Below are positions 44,504-52,540 of a stretch of 53,038 nucleotides of DNA, piece by piece (position 1 is the stretch's first letter; every line of letters starts with the position of its first letter). The position numbers were made by a program, and so were the translations under genes. Under the pieces are notes generated by a model. That model saw only the letters and a program-made list of their open reading frames with translations, was not told where the DNA came from and made no database searches. Origin of the DNA: Sphingomonadales bacterium Ga0077559 (GTDB lineage: Bacteria > Pseudomonadota > Alphaproteobacteria > Sphingomonadales > Sphingomonadaceae); contig LNFK01000010.1 in the NCBI GenBank assembly GCA_001464315.1, positions 1 to 53,038 on the forward strand, written 5' to 3'.

Positions 44504-44848
44504 ATGCGCACTATTTTCGCGACCACACTGTTATGCGCTGCTTGCTCATCTTCTCCGCAGATAACTGTCGAGAATCAGGCACGGATGATGGATGAGATTG
44601 AACGGCAAGTTCAACTGCCCCCAGGCGCGGATGAATTGCACAATTATGCCCGATACTACACCTTCGATGGCAAAAGGGTAATTGCCACCTTTGTGGCCAG
44701 CCGTGGCCTTGATCCGCTCAAGGGCCAGCGCCGCTGGCGCGCCGAACGGCTACCAACGGTAATGGACGGCGGCTGTGCGGTAGTAAATATCATCTACAAC
44801 CCGCGCGCGCGGAAAATTGAGAAAACTTACTGCAATGGCCTCGCCTAG
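44504..44848 (+). CDS. Small lipoprotein of unknown function
   Basis: A 114-residue protein with a lipoprotein signal (RTIFATTLLCAAC, lipobox LCAAC). The mature part has VENQARMMDEIERQVQLPPG and VMDGGCAVVNIIYNPRARK. A GTG at 44501 directly precedes the ATG. No family was recognised, but the lipobox and even codon use favour a real gene. Confidence 0.65.
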   Translation: MRTIFATTLLCAACSSSPQITVENQARMMDEIERQVQLPPGADELHNYARYYTFDGKRVIATFVASRGLDPLKGQRRWRAERLPTVMDGGCAVVNIIYNPRARKIEKTYCNGLA

Positions 44849-44903
44849 GGCGGCTTCCCACGCAGCGCCGGTCGTAGGGATCGTTTGCTGAAAGCCGCCA
44901 TTA

Positions 44904-45380
44904 TTAACCTCGGGGTAAAATTTCAACATCGTTGCAATCGCTCACCTTAAAAAGTGGCATGTTTCTTTGTTGTCTTTCTGGAAGGTCGATCGATATGTCC
45001 GCAATCCAATCCCCCGGTTCGCCGATTATTTCATTTTCAGTAAATCCATTTCCCCTCATGCTTGAATACCATTTAACGTATGACGGAGGCTTTACAACGT
45101 GACAACAAGAAGGGTGTTTGTTCAGGTACGTCCTGACAAACGCTTCGTCTGATAAAGGTTTTTTGTTCACTTTTGCCAGTTCCAAAAAATGGTTGGTTCC
45201 TAACATGCCAATTTCACCACTGTTTTCTCGATTTAAAACATATAAAAGTGCTGCCTCAATTTTCTCAACGTCAGAAAACCTTTTGTTTTGACTAGCGCAA
45301 TAATCTTCATACAACGGCGTGTTGTCGGCACACGCCGTGAGCAATGCGACGGATATGAGCACACTTATTTTGGGTTTCAT
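44904..45380 (-). CDS. Small lipoprotein of unknown function
   Basis: A 158-residue protein from the ATG at 45380. The signal ISVLISVALLTAC gives a lipobox (LTAC), followed by a cysteine- and charge-rich mature region (HPSCCHVV, GEPGDWIADISIDLPE). The open frame continues to 45524, but that extension would bury the signal peptide. AT-rich compared with neighbours. Function unknown. It lies just left of the insertion sequence. Confidence 0.65.
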   Translation of the reverse strand: MKPKISVLISVALLTACADNTPLYEDYCASQNKRFSDVEKIEAALLYVLNRENSGEIGMLGTNHFLELAKVNKKPLSDEAFVRTYLNKHPSCCHVVKPPSYVKWYSSMRGNGFTENEIIGEPGDWIADISIDLPERQQRNMPLFKVSDCNDVEILPRG

Positions 45381-45601
45381 ATTGTAACACCTTAAAGTTG
45401 TCTGTTTCTTGTGCCAAATATCTCTTAACAAAAAACGGTGTGACGTCAGCAACCAGCCTGAGGTTGTCACAGACTGTTTTAGTTGATCGTAAATCGCACG
45501 TAAGAGGCGCGAAGCCGGCTTCATTGAAAATTAATAAGCGCTGCAATTGGCTTCGAACATCTGAAAGCAGCCTGTCACCTTCCGAAAACAAAGCTGATGG
45601 G

Positions 45602-45612
45602 GTGGACGCCCC
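45602..45612. repeat. IS left inverted repeat
   Basis: GTGGACGCCCC, the exact reverse complement of 46953-46963. It lies about 57 bases before the transposase start. Confidence 0.8.
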
Positions 45613-45669
45613 CCGGCGGCATTTATGTGCCATAGTGGAGGTGTTGCAACACCATTGAAGGAGGCGTCC

Positions 45670-46704
45670 ATGTCACAGGTTATCACAATTGGTCTGGATA
45701 TTGCTAAGAACGTTTTTCACGCACACGGCGTTGATGCGCGCGGTGGAATGGTTTTCAGCCGCAAGCTGACCCGGAGCAAGCTGCTCGACTTTTTTGCGAC
45801 CCATGCTCGATGCGTGGTGGCACTTGAAGCGTGCGGCGGTGCGCATCACTGGGCGCGCGAACTGCAGTCGATGGGTTACGATGTCCGGCTGATCCCGCCG
45901 GCTTACGTCAAGCCGTTCGTCAAGCGTCACAAGAACGATGCGATCGATGCGGAGGCGATCTGCGAGGCAGCACAACGGCCTGGCATGCGCTTTGTTGCAG
46001 TGAAGAGCGAGGAGCAGCAGGCAGCGGGACTTGTGTTCCGCACGCGGGACCTGGTGGTGCGACAACGGACCCAACTCATCAATGCGATCCGCGGCCATCT
46101 CACAGAGTATGGCTGGGTGGCACCGCGCGGGACGGCGCACATGACGATGCTCGCCGATCTCCTCGACGATGAGGAGATGGCCTCGACCCTGCCGGCGGCG
46201 GCGCGACCCATGTTCAAGCTGATGGTCGATCTGCTGGCCGAACTGAACAAGCGAGTCGCCATGCTTGACCGCGAGATTGCGCAGCGTGCGAAGGAGGACG
46301 AGGCGGCACGACGGCTGATGACCATCCCCGGCATTGGGCCCATCGCTGCCACTGCTATCCTCGCGCTCGCCCCGCCGATCGGGACGTTTAACAAGGGGCG
46401 CGACTTTGCGGCCTGGCTCGGTCTTGCGCCTCGCCAGCACTCGACCGGTGGCAAACAGCGGCTTGGCAGTATCTCGAAGATGGGCGAGCGTACGATCAGA
46501 CGGCTGCTCATCATCGGTGGTAGCTCGATGGTGCGTCAGGCCTGTCGCTTTGGTGCGCCCTCCGGTTCGTGGCTTGAGCGGATGCTCGCGCGCAAGCCGC
46601 GCATGCTCGTCTCGGTGGCGCTCGCCAACAAGATGGCGCGGATGGTCTGGGCGTTACTGACCAAGAAAGAGGATTACAGAGCTCCGGCAGCGGTCACGGT
46701 GTAA
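45670..46704 (+). CDS. IS110-family transposase (DEDD recombinase)
   Basis: A 344-residue transposase that uses a RuvC-like DEDD domain plus a C-terminal serine domain. The N-terminal part shows the acidic residues in TIGLDIAKNVF, VVALEACGGAHH and NDAIDAEAICEAA. The C-terminal Tnp20 part begins with IPGIGPIAATAIL and includes WLGLAPRQHSTGGKQ and GGSSMVRQACR with candidate Ser. The ATG at 45670 has GGAGG just upstream. IS110 enzymes work with a structured bridge (seek) RNA encoded in their own noncoding end. Confidence 0.93.
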   Translation: MSQVITIGLDIAKNVFHAHGVDARGGMVFSRKLTRSKLLDFFATHARCVVALEACGGAHHWARELQSMGYDVRLIPPAYVKPFVKRHKNDAIDAEAICEAAQRPGMRFVAVKSEEQQAAGLVFRTRDLVVRQRTQLINAIRGHLTEYGWVAPRGTAHMTMLADLLDDEEMASTLPAAARPMFKLMVDLLAELNKRVAMLDREIAQRAKEDEAARRLMTIPGIGPIAATAILALAPPIGTFNKGRDFAAWLGLAPRQHSTGGKQRLGSISKMGERTIRRLLIIGGSSMVRQACRFGAPSGSWLERMLARKPRMLVSVALANKMARMVWALLTKKEDYRAPAAVTV

Positions 46705-46952
46705 AGCCAAGACAGCGGCCAGAGGCGTCGGGAACGTAGGCGGACCGAAGGAGGGTATGGCACAACAGTCGGCGAGACGGGGCTGGAAGAACCAGTGAAT
46801 GGCAGAGCGTTATCCAAGCGCGCAAAGCTGAAATGGATCCGGTCCGCGAACTCCCATACTGGCCCGCAGCTATGGCGCTGCTCATCGAGGCCGGACAGAT
46901 GACAGCATCCGACTACGTGCCAACATACCCTAATTTATCGCTTGCGTTCGAA
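46705..46952 (+). ncRNA. Candidate bridge/seek RNA region of the IS110-type element
   Basis: The 248-bp noncoding stretch between the transposase stop and the right inverted repeat is where IS1111-group elements encode their guide RNA. CAAAGCTGA at 46823-46831 is identical to the left flank just outside the element (45589-45597). ATGACA (46899-46904) is the reverse complement of TGTCAT in the right flank. These fit left- and right-target guides, the second weakly. RNA ends and fold were not determined. Confidence 0.5.
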
Positions 46953-46963
46953 GGGGCGTCCAC
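46953..46963. repeat. IS right inverted repeat
   Basis: GGGGCGTCCAC, matching the left repeat in inverse orientation at all 11 positions. Confidence 0.8.
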
Positions 46964-47092
46964 AGATGTCATTCGCATTTGCCAGCTCGAACCATCATTG
47001 GGCAGCAAAAATCCGACAAGTTCTTGGTCGCCAAGTCGCTAAAAACTAATCACTAATATCGCATTTTACCCCCGGAGGTGTAATGCCAGTGT

Positions 47093-47656
47093 ATGATTGA
47101 TATTGAGGAGCGCAGACGCTGGAACGGCAATGGGCACCTGTTACTCGTTGGCCCGGGTGCAGTAGGTAAATCTACGTTTGGAGCATACCTTGCGCCATTG
47201 CTACATCGCCGACTCGTCGATCTGGATCAGGAGTTTGGACATCGCTACGGGCAAATCGACGAGTTCATTAGGTTTGAAGGGTATCATCGCTACAAACTGG
47301 TAAATTCCGCGCTTGCGGAAGAGATCATCATCTCTTCTCGATGTGAAGTGATCATGGTCACCTCGTCTGGTTTTCTGACCCCGGACAACCCACGACCGGC
47401 GCTGGAATCCAATATGAGATTGTTGGCGGAATCATATTCCATATGCCTGCTGCCCTCACGCGATATGGAGCGAGCTGTCACTGTTATTGTAGACCGCCAA
47501 CTGCGACGTCCCTTCGCACGCGATAAAGCTGGAGAGGAAGAAGCAATCCGAGCCCGCTTCCCAGTCTATGTGACGCTGGGCGATATGGTCGTATTCTCTG
47601 AGGCGTCACCGACAGATGTTGCGCAGGCAATAGCCCACCGTTGCTTGCGAATATAA
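47093..47656 (+). CDS. P-loop kinase resembling shikimate kinase
   Basis: A 187-residue protein with Walker A GPGAVGKST near 19-27, then HRRLVDLDQEFGHRYGQIDE (the DxD-like substrate region of shikimate kinases) and a lid region DRQLRRPFARD. It may be a genuine shikimate kinase paralogue or a kinase of another small molecule. The start is 15 bases after the nearest GGAGG, while a 5-codon frame (47083-47100) begins at the ideal distance and overlaps it, suggesting coupled translation. It lies immediately right of the insertion sequence. Confidence 0.75.
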   Translation: MIDIEERRRWNGNGHLLLVGPGAVGKSTFGAYLAPLLHRRLVDLDQEFGHRYGQIDEFIRFEGYHRYKLVNSALAEEIIISSRCEVIMVTSSGFLTPDNPRPALESNMRLLAESYSICLLPSRDMERAVTVIVDRQLRRPFARDKAGEEEAIRARFPVYVTLGDMVVFSEASPTDVAQAIAHRCLRI

Positions 47657-48052
47657 GCTCTACGACCGCTTCCAGTTCACTTAATCTAAGAGTTGTATGT
47701 CCGTATCTCGCCCAGGACGAGACACCGTCAGATGCAAACGGCGGAAATGTCCGACTCGGACACTTACCTCGTCCTCTGCCTAATTCTTTAACGCCGTCGA
47801 ACTCGATAAAGATAGTCCAATGTTTAAGGACATGGCGATCGGCTAAGTTGCTTTCCCGCCATTGATCGCCACACACCACGATCTGTAGTCAATCACATTC
47901 TGTTCTACCTGTCCGTTGTCATTCGCCGCCTCTTGCCGCTTTGTATTCGCCTGCGCGCACTTACATCGAAAACGCACTTGCGGAACTAAACGACAGAGCC
48001 AATGCTAGGCTCATGGGGAACCAATGACTGTCAACAAATGGAAGCACGTCCC
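47657..48052. other. Gene-free stretch before alpA
   Basis: About 396 bp without a convincing gene. It has a GTCCGA-CT-CGGAC-type palindrome near 47741 and distant GGCGATC/GATCGCC arms near 47832-47869, neither clearly a terminator. The alpA promoter is presumably in the right part. Confidence 0.3.
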
Positions 48053-48268
48053 ATGTCTAACCTTGAAAGAATCATCCGCCTGAAAACTGTTCTGGATCGC
48101 ACCGGCCTGTCGCGCTCGACTGTCTACCGAAAGATAGCCGAGGGGACGTTCCCGCCGCAATTGCGGATTAGCAGCAATGGTGCTGGCTGGAGCGAGTCCG
48201 AAATCAACAGATGGGTTTCCAATCCCCCAGCCTATCGCCCAGCTTCGATTAATGACTTGCCAGCCTGA
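48053..48268 (+). CDS. AlpA-family transcriptional regulator
   Basis: A 71-residue MerR/AlpA-like DNA-binding protein: IIRLKTVLDRTGLSRSTVYR, KIAEGTFPPQLRIS and GWSESEINRWV. AlpA regulators control excision of P4-type islands. It overlaps the convergent integrase gene by 37 bases, and both belong to the right end of the element. Confidence 0.88.
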   Translation: MSNLERIIRLKTVLDRTGLSRSTVYRKIAEGTFPPQLRISSNGAGWSESEINRWVSNPPAYRPASINDLPA

Positions 48269-49494
48269 CGATCAGCGCCCGCCCCTTCCCTTTCGGCCCG
48301 CTCCAGAAAATCGGCCCACCACTGCATCATGATGCGTCGGTGGGCCAAATATCGTGCCGAGTTGTATGCGGCGCGAACGCCTCGCGCGACATGCGCAAGC
48401 TGCACCTCAATCCAGTCTGGCTCAAACTCACCAGACTCGTTGAGCACCGTGCTAGCGAGGCCCCGGAAGCCGTGGACAGTCGCCTTGCCGCGCAATCCCA
48501 TTCGATAGAGGATGTCTAGCATTCGGTTCTCGCTGATCACGCTGCTTTTGCTGGTGGCGACAGGGAAAAGGAACTTGCCCAGTCGTTCATTACCAGCGGT
48601 GCGAAACACGTTTGCCTCCTCGATCTCTTTGAGGAGCGCTACTGCCTGCCGCGACAACGGAACTAGATGCTCACTGCGCATCTTCATGCGGTCTGGCGTT
48701 ATGCGCCAAAGCGGCTGTCCGCCGTCAAGCCCCTCGATCTCACTCCATGTCGCGAAGCGGGTTTCCTGCGTCCTGACCATTGTGAGCATGGTCCAGCGCA
48801 GCGCCAAGTGGCTCATTAGAGTCCCTTCGTCCTGCGCCAGCTTGGCGAAGAACGCGGGCAGTTCACGCGCATCGACCTTGGCGCGGTGCTTGACGGGTGC
48901 GGGTCGCATCATGGCAGGTGCGATGTCGCGACTGGGATCACTACGGCACCGCTGCGTGGCGATTCCATAGCGAAAGACTTCACCGACGTGATTTCTGATT
49001 CGGTGCGCCATTTCGACAGAGCCACGCTGCTCAATCTTGCGCAATTCGGTCAGCAGCATCACAGGGTCAATGTCAGCAATCGGAACCGACCCAAGCTCGG
49101 GAAAAATATCTTGCTCTAATCGGGTGCGCGTAATCCGCGCGTATCTCTCCGACCAGATGCGCGAGCGGGTATGGAGCCATTCCCGAGCGACAATCTCGAA
49201 TGCGTCCTGCCCTTTTGCCGCCAGTGCCTTCTTCTCGGCCTTCCGTATACTGCTTGGATCGTGGCCTTCCAGCAAATGGCCCTTCGCCTCATCGCGCCAT
49301 TTGCGCGCGTCGGCAAGCTTCACGATGGGATATGGTCCGCCAGAAAGCAGCTTCTGCTTGCCAGCGAACCGATAGGACAGACGCCAATGCTTCTTGCCAT
49401 CTGGATTTACGAGGATGAACAAGCCTCCGCCATCGGCGTGCTTGGTCGGTTTGGGTCCAGCCTTGAGGCTGCGAATGGTGGCGTCGCTCAGCAT
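48232..49494 (-). CDS. P4-type tyrosine integrase (DUF4102 N-terminus)
   Basis: A 420-residue integrase that recombines at tRNA 3' ends. The N-terminal DUF4102 arm-binding domain reads LKAGPKPTKHADGGGLFI. The catalytic domain has Arg in MVRTQETRFATW, HGFRGLAST (His-x-x-Arg), VQLAHV and Tyr in the YNSARYL region. Its start codon lies within a palindrome that probably serves as an operator or arm site. It sits 170 bp from the right tRNA-like att fragment, as expected for its own attachment site. Confidence 0.93.
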   Translation of the reverse strand: MLSDATIRSLKAGPKPTKHADGGGLFILVNPDGKKHWRLSYRFAGKQKLLSGGPYPIVKLADARKWRDEAKGHLLEGHDPSSIRKAEKKALAAKGQDAFEIVAREWLHTRSRIWSERYARITRTRLEQDIFPELGSVPIADIDPVMLLTELRKIEQRGSVEMAHRIRNHVGEVFRYGIATQRCRSDPSRDIAPAMMRPAPVKHRAKVDARELPAFFAKLAQDEGTLMSHLALRWTMLTMVRTQETRFATWSEIEGLDGGQPLWRITPDRMKMRSEHLVPLSRQAVALLKEIEEANVFRTAGNERLGKFLFPVATSKSSVISENRMLDILYRMGLRGKATVHGFRGLASTVLNESGEFEPDWIEVQLAHVARGVRAAYNSARYLAHRRIMMQWWADFLERAEREGAGADRQAGKSLIEAGR

Positions 49495-49555
49495 GTTGGT
49501 AACTTACCACATTCGAGCTTGATAACCAAAAATCTTACCAACATTGTGTTGGTAA
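49494..49555. promoter_or_regulatory. Two palindromes with TGTTGGTAA half-sites at the integrase promoter
   Basis: An imperfect palindrome TGTTGGTAA-C-TTACCACA (49494-49511) overlaps the integrase start codon. A perfect one, TTACCAACA-TTG-TGTTGGTAA, lies at 49535-49555. The same half-site in four copies suggests operators for AlpA or the integrase, or integrase arm sites near the att site at 49666. Confidence 0.55.
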
Positions 49556-49665
49556 TCCGTGGGATTTGCTGAAATCGCTTGAGACGGTGTGACCGTTGTA
49601 ACTATCTCAACTCTAACGTTTTTTCGGACAACATGGGACAAAAAGACACAAGTTGAGAAAGATAA

Positions 49666-49684
49666 TGGTCGGGGTGACAGGATT
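49666..49684 (-). repeat. Right attachment-site candidate (tRNA 3'-end fragment)
   Basis: TGGTCGGGGTGACAGGATT; on the minus strand AATCCTGTCACCCCGACCA, the 3' end of a tRNA-Pro-like gene including CCA. It differs from the left copy (22505) at one base. No tRNA body follows to the right, so another element probably separates it from the intact gene. Confidence 0.65.
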
Positions 49685-49703
49685 CCAGCAAATAGCTGGA
49701 ATC
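49681..49703. repeat. Hairpin overlapping the right att fragment
   Basis: GATTCCAGC (49681-49689) and GCTGGAATC (49695-49703) form a perfect 9-bp inverted repeat with a 5-base loop. It shares four bases with the att fragment. It could act as a terminator-like structure or a recombinase accessory site. A GTGCACAGTT-like motif recurs (CTGCACAG at 49741, 49787 and 49790 region) before the next integrase, perhaps arm sites. Confidence 0.4.
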
Positions 49704-49809
49704 ACTTAAGAAAATAAGGCATATTCCCCTACACAGCACCTGCACAGTTATGGAACTCCGCGCGCTTTCGCTCCAAACCTGCACAGTTTCTGCACAGTGG
49801 AGTATCGGA

Positions 49810-51105
49810 ATGGCGTTCATCACCGACAAGGAGGTTCTAAAGTCCGGCCTGATCATTTTCAGGCGCGGCGATGTCGAACACCGCAATTTTTATTGCCGCA
49901 TCAAGCTCCCCAAAGAGGACCGCTACAAGACAATTTCGCTTCACACTTCGGACCGGGAGTCCGCCCGCGACCGGGCGTTCGATCAGGACGCCGACATCCG
50001 GTTTCGCGTGAAGCATGACGTTGCCGTGTTCAATCGTCCGTTTCGGCAGGTGGCGGCAGATTATCTCCAGACTCAGCAGCGCCGCGCCGATACTGGCGAA
50101 GTGTCCCATGACCGGGTGAAGAATCTAAGGAACGCCTTCAAGAAGGCGCTCGAAGATTATGTCGGCAGCACCCAGATCCACTTGATCGGTCAGGACAGTT
50201 GGGCGGCTTATCCGACGTGGCGGCGGGAAAACGGCAAGGGCCGTTTCCGCGAGCATATCAGCGATGCGACAATTCAGTTCGAGATGGGTGCGCTCAACGC
50301 GGTGATGAACTTTGCCATCACCAAGCGGCTTGTGCCTGCCAGCCACCGATTTGAAGGCAGGCCAAAACTCAAAACCATGCGCCGCGACGAGTTCACCATC
50401 GAGGAATATCGCAAGCTGCACAGCGTCGGACGCAAATGGATCAGGGCGGCGACGACACCCCAAGGCACTTGGTATCGCACCATGTGCTACAATTTCATGC
50501 TCATCATGTGCAACACGGGGATGCGTCCGCCCGAGGCAAAGAATTTGCGCTGGCGCGACATCACGCTCGCCAAGGATCGTGACGGTCGCGAGATCGTCGT
50601 GATGTTCGTCCAGGGCAAAGGAAAGTCGCGCAAGCTCGTGGCTCCCAAGAGCGTCGGCGAATATCTCGATCGGGTGCGCGAGCTGTCCAAGGCCACTGCG
50701 CCCGATGATTCCGTGTTCACGATCATCAACGGGAAGCCTGCTAAATATCTCTACAGCGACACGGTGCAGGCCTTGCTCGTGGAGGCTGACCTTCGCATGG
50801 GGCCGAACGGCATCCCCCGTTCGACCTATTGCTTCCGCCACACCTACGCCACCTTCCGGCTTAGCGAGGGCGTGGACGTCTATATTCTGTCCGAACAGAT
50901 GGGCACCTCGGTCAAGATGATCGAGAACCACTACGGCCATGTGAATACCATCAAGCACGCCGACCGCGTGTTGATGGGCATTGGCGGTTGGGAGGCCATG
51001 CACGCCGATATGGATGCCGAAGGCGACGTTGAAGAAGCCACCGCCAAGGCGCGAGAGGCCGCAAAATCGAAACAGTCGGTTCGCCCTGCCCACTTCAAAC
51101 GCTGA
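49810..51105 (+). CDS. Second tyrosine recombinase/integrase
   Basis: A 431-residue integrase unrelated in detail to the first. Visible: MAFITDKEVLKSGLIIFRRG at the start, catalytic Arg in NTGMRPPEAKNLRW, RHTYAT (second Arg), and the nucleophile in ENHYGHV. In the usual HxLRH box the first His is replaced by Tyr (TYCFRHTYA), a variant seen in some families. The ATG at 49810 is preferred over 49750 because the upstream part looks like arm-site DNA. It probably belongs to a second element extending right. Confidence 0.88.
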   Translation: MAFITDKEVLKSGLIIFRRGDVEHRNFYCRIKLPKEDRYKTISLHTSDRESARDRAFDQDADIRFRVKHDVAVFNRPFRQVAADYLQTQQRRADTGEVSHDRVKNLRNAFKKALEDYVGSTQIHLIGQDSWAAYPTWRRENGKGRFREHISDATIQFEMGALNAVMNFAITKRLVPASHRFEGRPKLKTMRRDEFTIEEYRKLHSVGRKWIRAATTPQGTWYRTMCYNFMLIMCNTGMRPPEAKNLRWRDITLAKDRDGREIVVMFVQGKGKSRKLVAPKSVGEYLDRVRELSKATAPDDSVFTIINGKPAKYLYSDTVQALLVEADLRMGPNGIPRSTYCFRHTYATFRLSEGVDVYILSEQMGTSVKMIENHYGHVNTIKHADRVLMGIGGWEAMHADMDAEGDVEEATAKAREAAKSKQSVRPAHFKR

Positions 51106-51409
51106 CTCCGCATCGCTGATGCCCTTTGGAGCCTTGCGTTTGCGCCGGTTTTCCGATGCGCCGCTGGCGCTCTTGATCGGGACACCGGCCAAGCGGGTGA
51201 AGGAAATAGGTGCGCCGAGCCTCAAGCGCCCCTTTGCCCGCGTCTTCACCGCACTTGTCGCCCCTTCGCCGCTGGCGAACTTAAAGGGGTGCAATGCAGT
51301 GTCTTTCCACTGGCAACCGAAAATCTTGGCCGCTGGTGATTGATGGGCTATCGCTTTATCAATCATATTCATGCTATATCGTGATTGATAGAAAGGCATC
51401 TTATCCATC
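51106..51409. promoter_or_regulatory. fic promoter region with repeated TGATTGAT half-sites
   Basis: This 304-bp gap has no gene. TGATTGAT occurs at 51337-51344, its complement ATCAATCA at 51358-51365, and TGATTGATA at 51382-51390, forming two overlapping inverted repeats (the second TATCAATCA-N16-TGATTGATA). They lie 20-70 bp upstream of the fic start, a suitable position for an operator bound by Fic's own C-terminal winged helix or another repressor. The left part is GC-rich with no notable structure. Confidence 0.45.
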
Positions 51410-52540
51410 ATGCGCTGGAATTGGCAGCTTCCCGACTGGCCTGATTTTCGCTTCGACGCGGATCGCATCCGTGCGTCCGAAGAGCAATTTCTGAAGGGTT
51501 CGGGCGTTGTTATCGGTGCACTGCACCACCTTGACGCCGATGCCCGCGATGGCCTGACCATCGAACTGATTTCACAAGAAGTGGTCGATAGCTCCGCCAT
51601 CGAGGGAGAAATCCTCGACCGCGCCAGCGTCCAGTCGTCACTCGCACGGCATCTGGGCTTTGCGACCGACCAGCGCCGCGCCAATGCGGCAGAGGCCGGG
51701 GCCGCTGAATTGATGGCCGATGTGTATCGCAACCATGCCGCGCCGCTTGACGACCGGAACCTGTTCGCGTGGCACGCAATGCTGATGAACGGACGGCGCG
51801 ATATTGCCGATGTCGGGCGCTACCGTAGCCACGAAGATGCGATGCAGATCGTGTCTGGCGCGCTTCACGCGCCGCGTGTGCATTTCGAGGCACCGCCGTC
51901 CGATACCGTTCCTGCGGAAATGTCACGCTTCATCGCATGGTTCAATGACAGCGCGCCGTCGTCGCCGAACCCACTTCCGGCGATTACCCGTGCTGCAATC
52001 TCGCACCTGTGGTTCGAGAGCATCCATCCCTTCGAGGATGGCAATGGCCGTATCGGGCGCGCGATTGCTGAAAAAGCGTTGGCACAAAACCTTGCGGCCC
52101 CGACGCTGACGGCTCTCGCGGAAACGATCCATCGTCACCGCAAAGCCTATTATGCTGCGCTCCAGCTTGGCAGCCAGAGCAACGATATTGATGCCTGGCT
52201 GACATGGTTTGCCGATATTGTCATCGAGGCGCAGGCGCGGACGATCACCCGCATCCGCTTCCTGATCGACAAGACGCGGCTGCTCGATCGCTTGCGCGGG
52301 CAAATCAACGAACGGCAGGAAAAGGCGTTGCTTCGCTTGTTCCGTGAAGGGCCGGACGGCTTTGCGGGTGGATTGAGTGCTGGCAATTACCGGACGATCA
52401 CCGATGCCAGTCTAGCCACCGCAACCCGTGATTTGAACGACCTAATTGATAAAGGTGCGCTGATCCGCACTGGCGAGCGGCGCTATGCGCGTTATCGCCT
52501 TGCGGTTGTAATGGTAGCCGATAAAAGCGCAAGTGAATGA
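51410..52540 (+). CDS. Fic-family AMP-transferase with intramolecular inhibitory motif
   Basis: A 376-residue Fic protein. The N-terminal DUF4172-like region holds the inhibitory helix motif S61-S-A-I-E65-G66 (SxxxEG), which blocks the ATP site until released. The Fic core has HPFEDGNGRIGRA with catalytic His206. A C-terminal winged-helix-like part follows (RQGFAGGLSAGNYRTITDAS-type region near 320-355). Fic enzymes transfer AMP to Tyr/Ser/Thr of target proteins; the target is unknown. Its stop overlaps the start of the SNF2 helicase (ATGA), so they are an operon. Confidence 0.92.
   Translation: MRWNWQLPDWPDFRFDADRIRASEEQFLKGSGVVIGALHHLDADARDGLTIELISQEVVDSSAIEGEILDRASVQSSLARHLGFATDQRRANAAEAGAAELMADVYRNHAAPLDDRNLFAWHAMLMNGRRDIADVGRYRSHEDAMQIVSGALHAPRVHFEAPPSDTVPAEMSRFIAWFNDSAPSSPNPLPAITRAAISHLWFESIHPFEDGNGRIGRAIAEKALAQNLAAPTLTALAETIHRHRKAYYAALQLGSQSNDIDAWLTWFADIVIEAQARTITRIRFLIDKTRLLDRLRGQINERQEKALLRLFREGPDGFAGGLSAGNYRTITDASLATATRDLNDLIDKGALIRTGERRYARYRLAVVMVADKSASE

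Larger units (their letters stand above)
45602..46963 (+). mobile_element. IS110-family (IS1111-like) insertion sequence
   Basis: A transposase of the IS110 family lies between an 11-bp perfect inverted repeat GTGGACGCCCC (45602-45612) and GGGGCGTCCAC (46953-46963). The noncoding part is short on the left (~57 bp) and long on the right (~248 bp), as in the IS1111 group with subterminal repeats. The tetramer GATG lies outside both ends (45596-45599 and 46965-46968) and may be the target core. Appears intact. Confidence 0.82.
22505..49684. mobile_element. Putative integrative mobilizable element bounded by tRNA-derived direct repeats
   Basis: About 27.2 kb lies between two directly repeated tRNA 3'-end fragments. 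It contains a P4-type integrase and AlpA regulator near the right end, a MobQ/Ti-type relaxase-helicase, an oriT-like site, traC, traD and ssb. The rest is cargo with no shared pathway, much of it toxin, restriction or modification genes. No mating-pair-formation genes and no coupling-protein gene were seen, so it is probably mobilised in trans. The boundaries are inferred; an intact tRNA would be expected to the right, beyond the window. Confidence 0.6.

Noticed and set aside
46833-47042. Short frame in the right end of the insertion sequence
   Set aside because: Lies in the noncoding RNA region and crosses the element boundary; no protein features.
22505-49684. Calling the element a self-transmissible conjugative element
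   Set aside because: No virB/trb-type secretion genes and no coupling-protein gene were seen, only relaxosome functions.
49666-49703. Intact tRNA gene at the right att site
   Set aside because: Only the last ~19 bases of a tRNA are present; the continuation forms an unrelated hairpin without anticodon or D arms.
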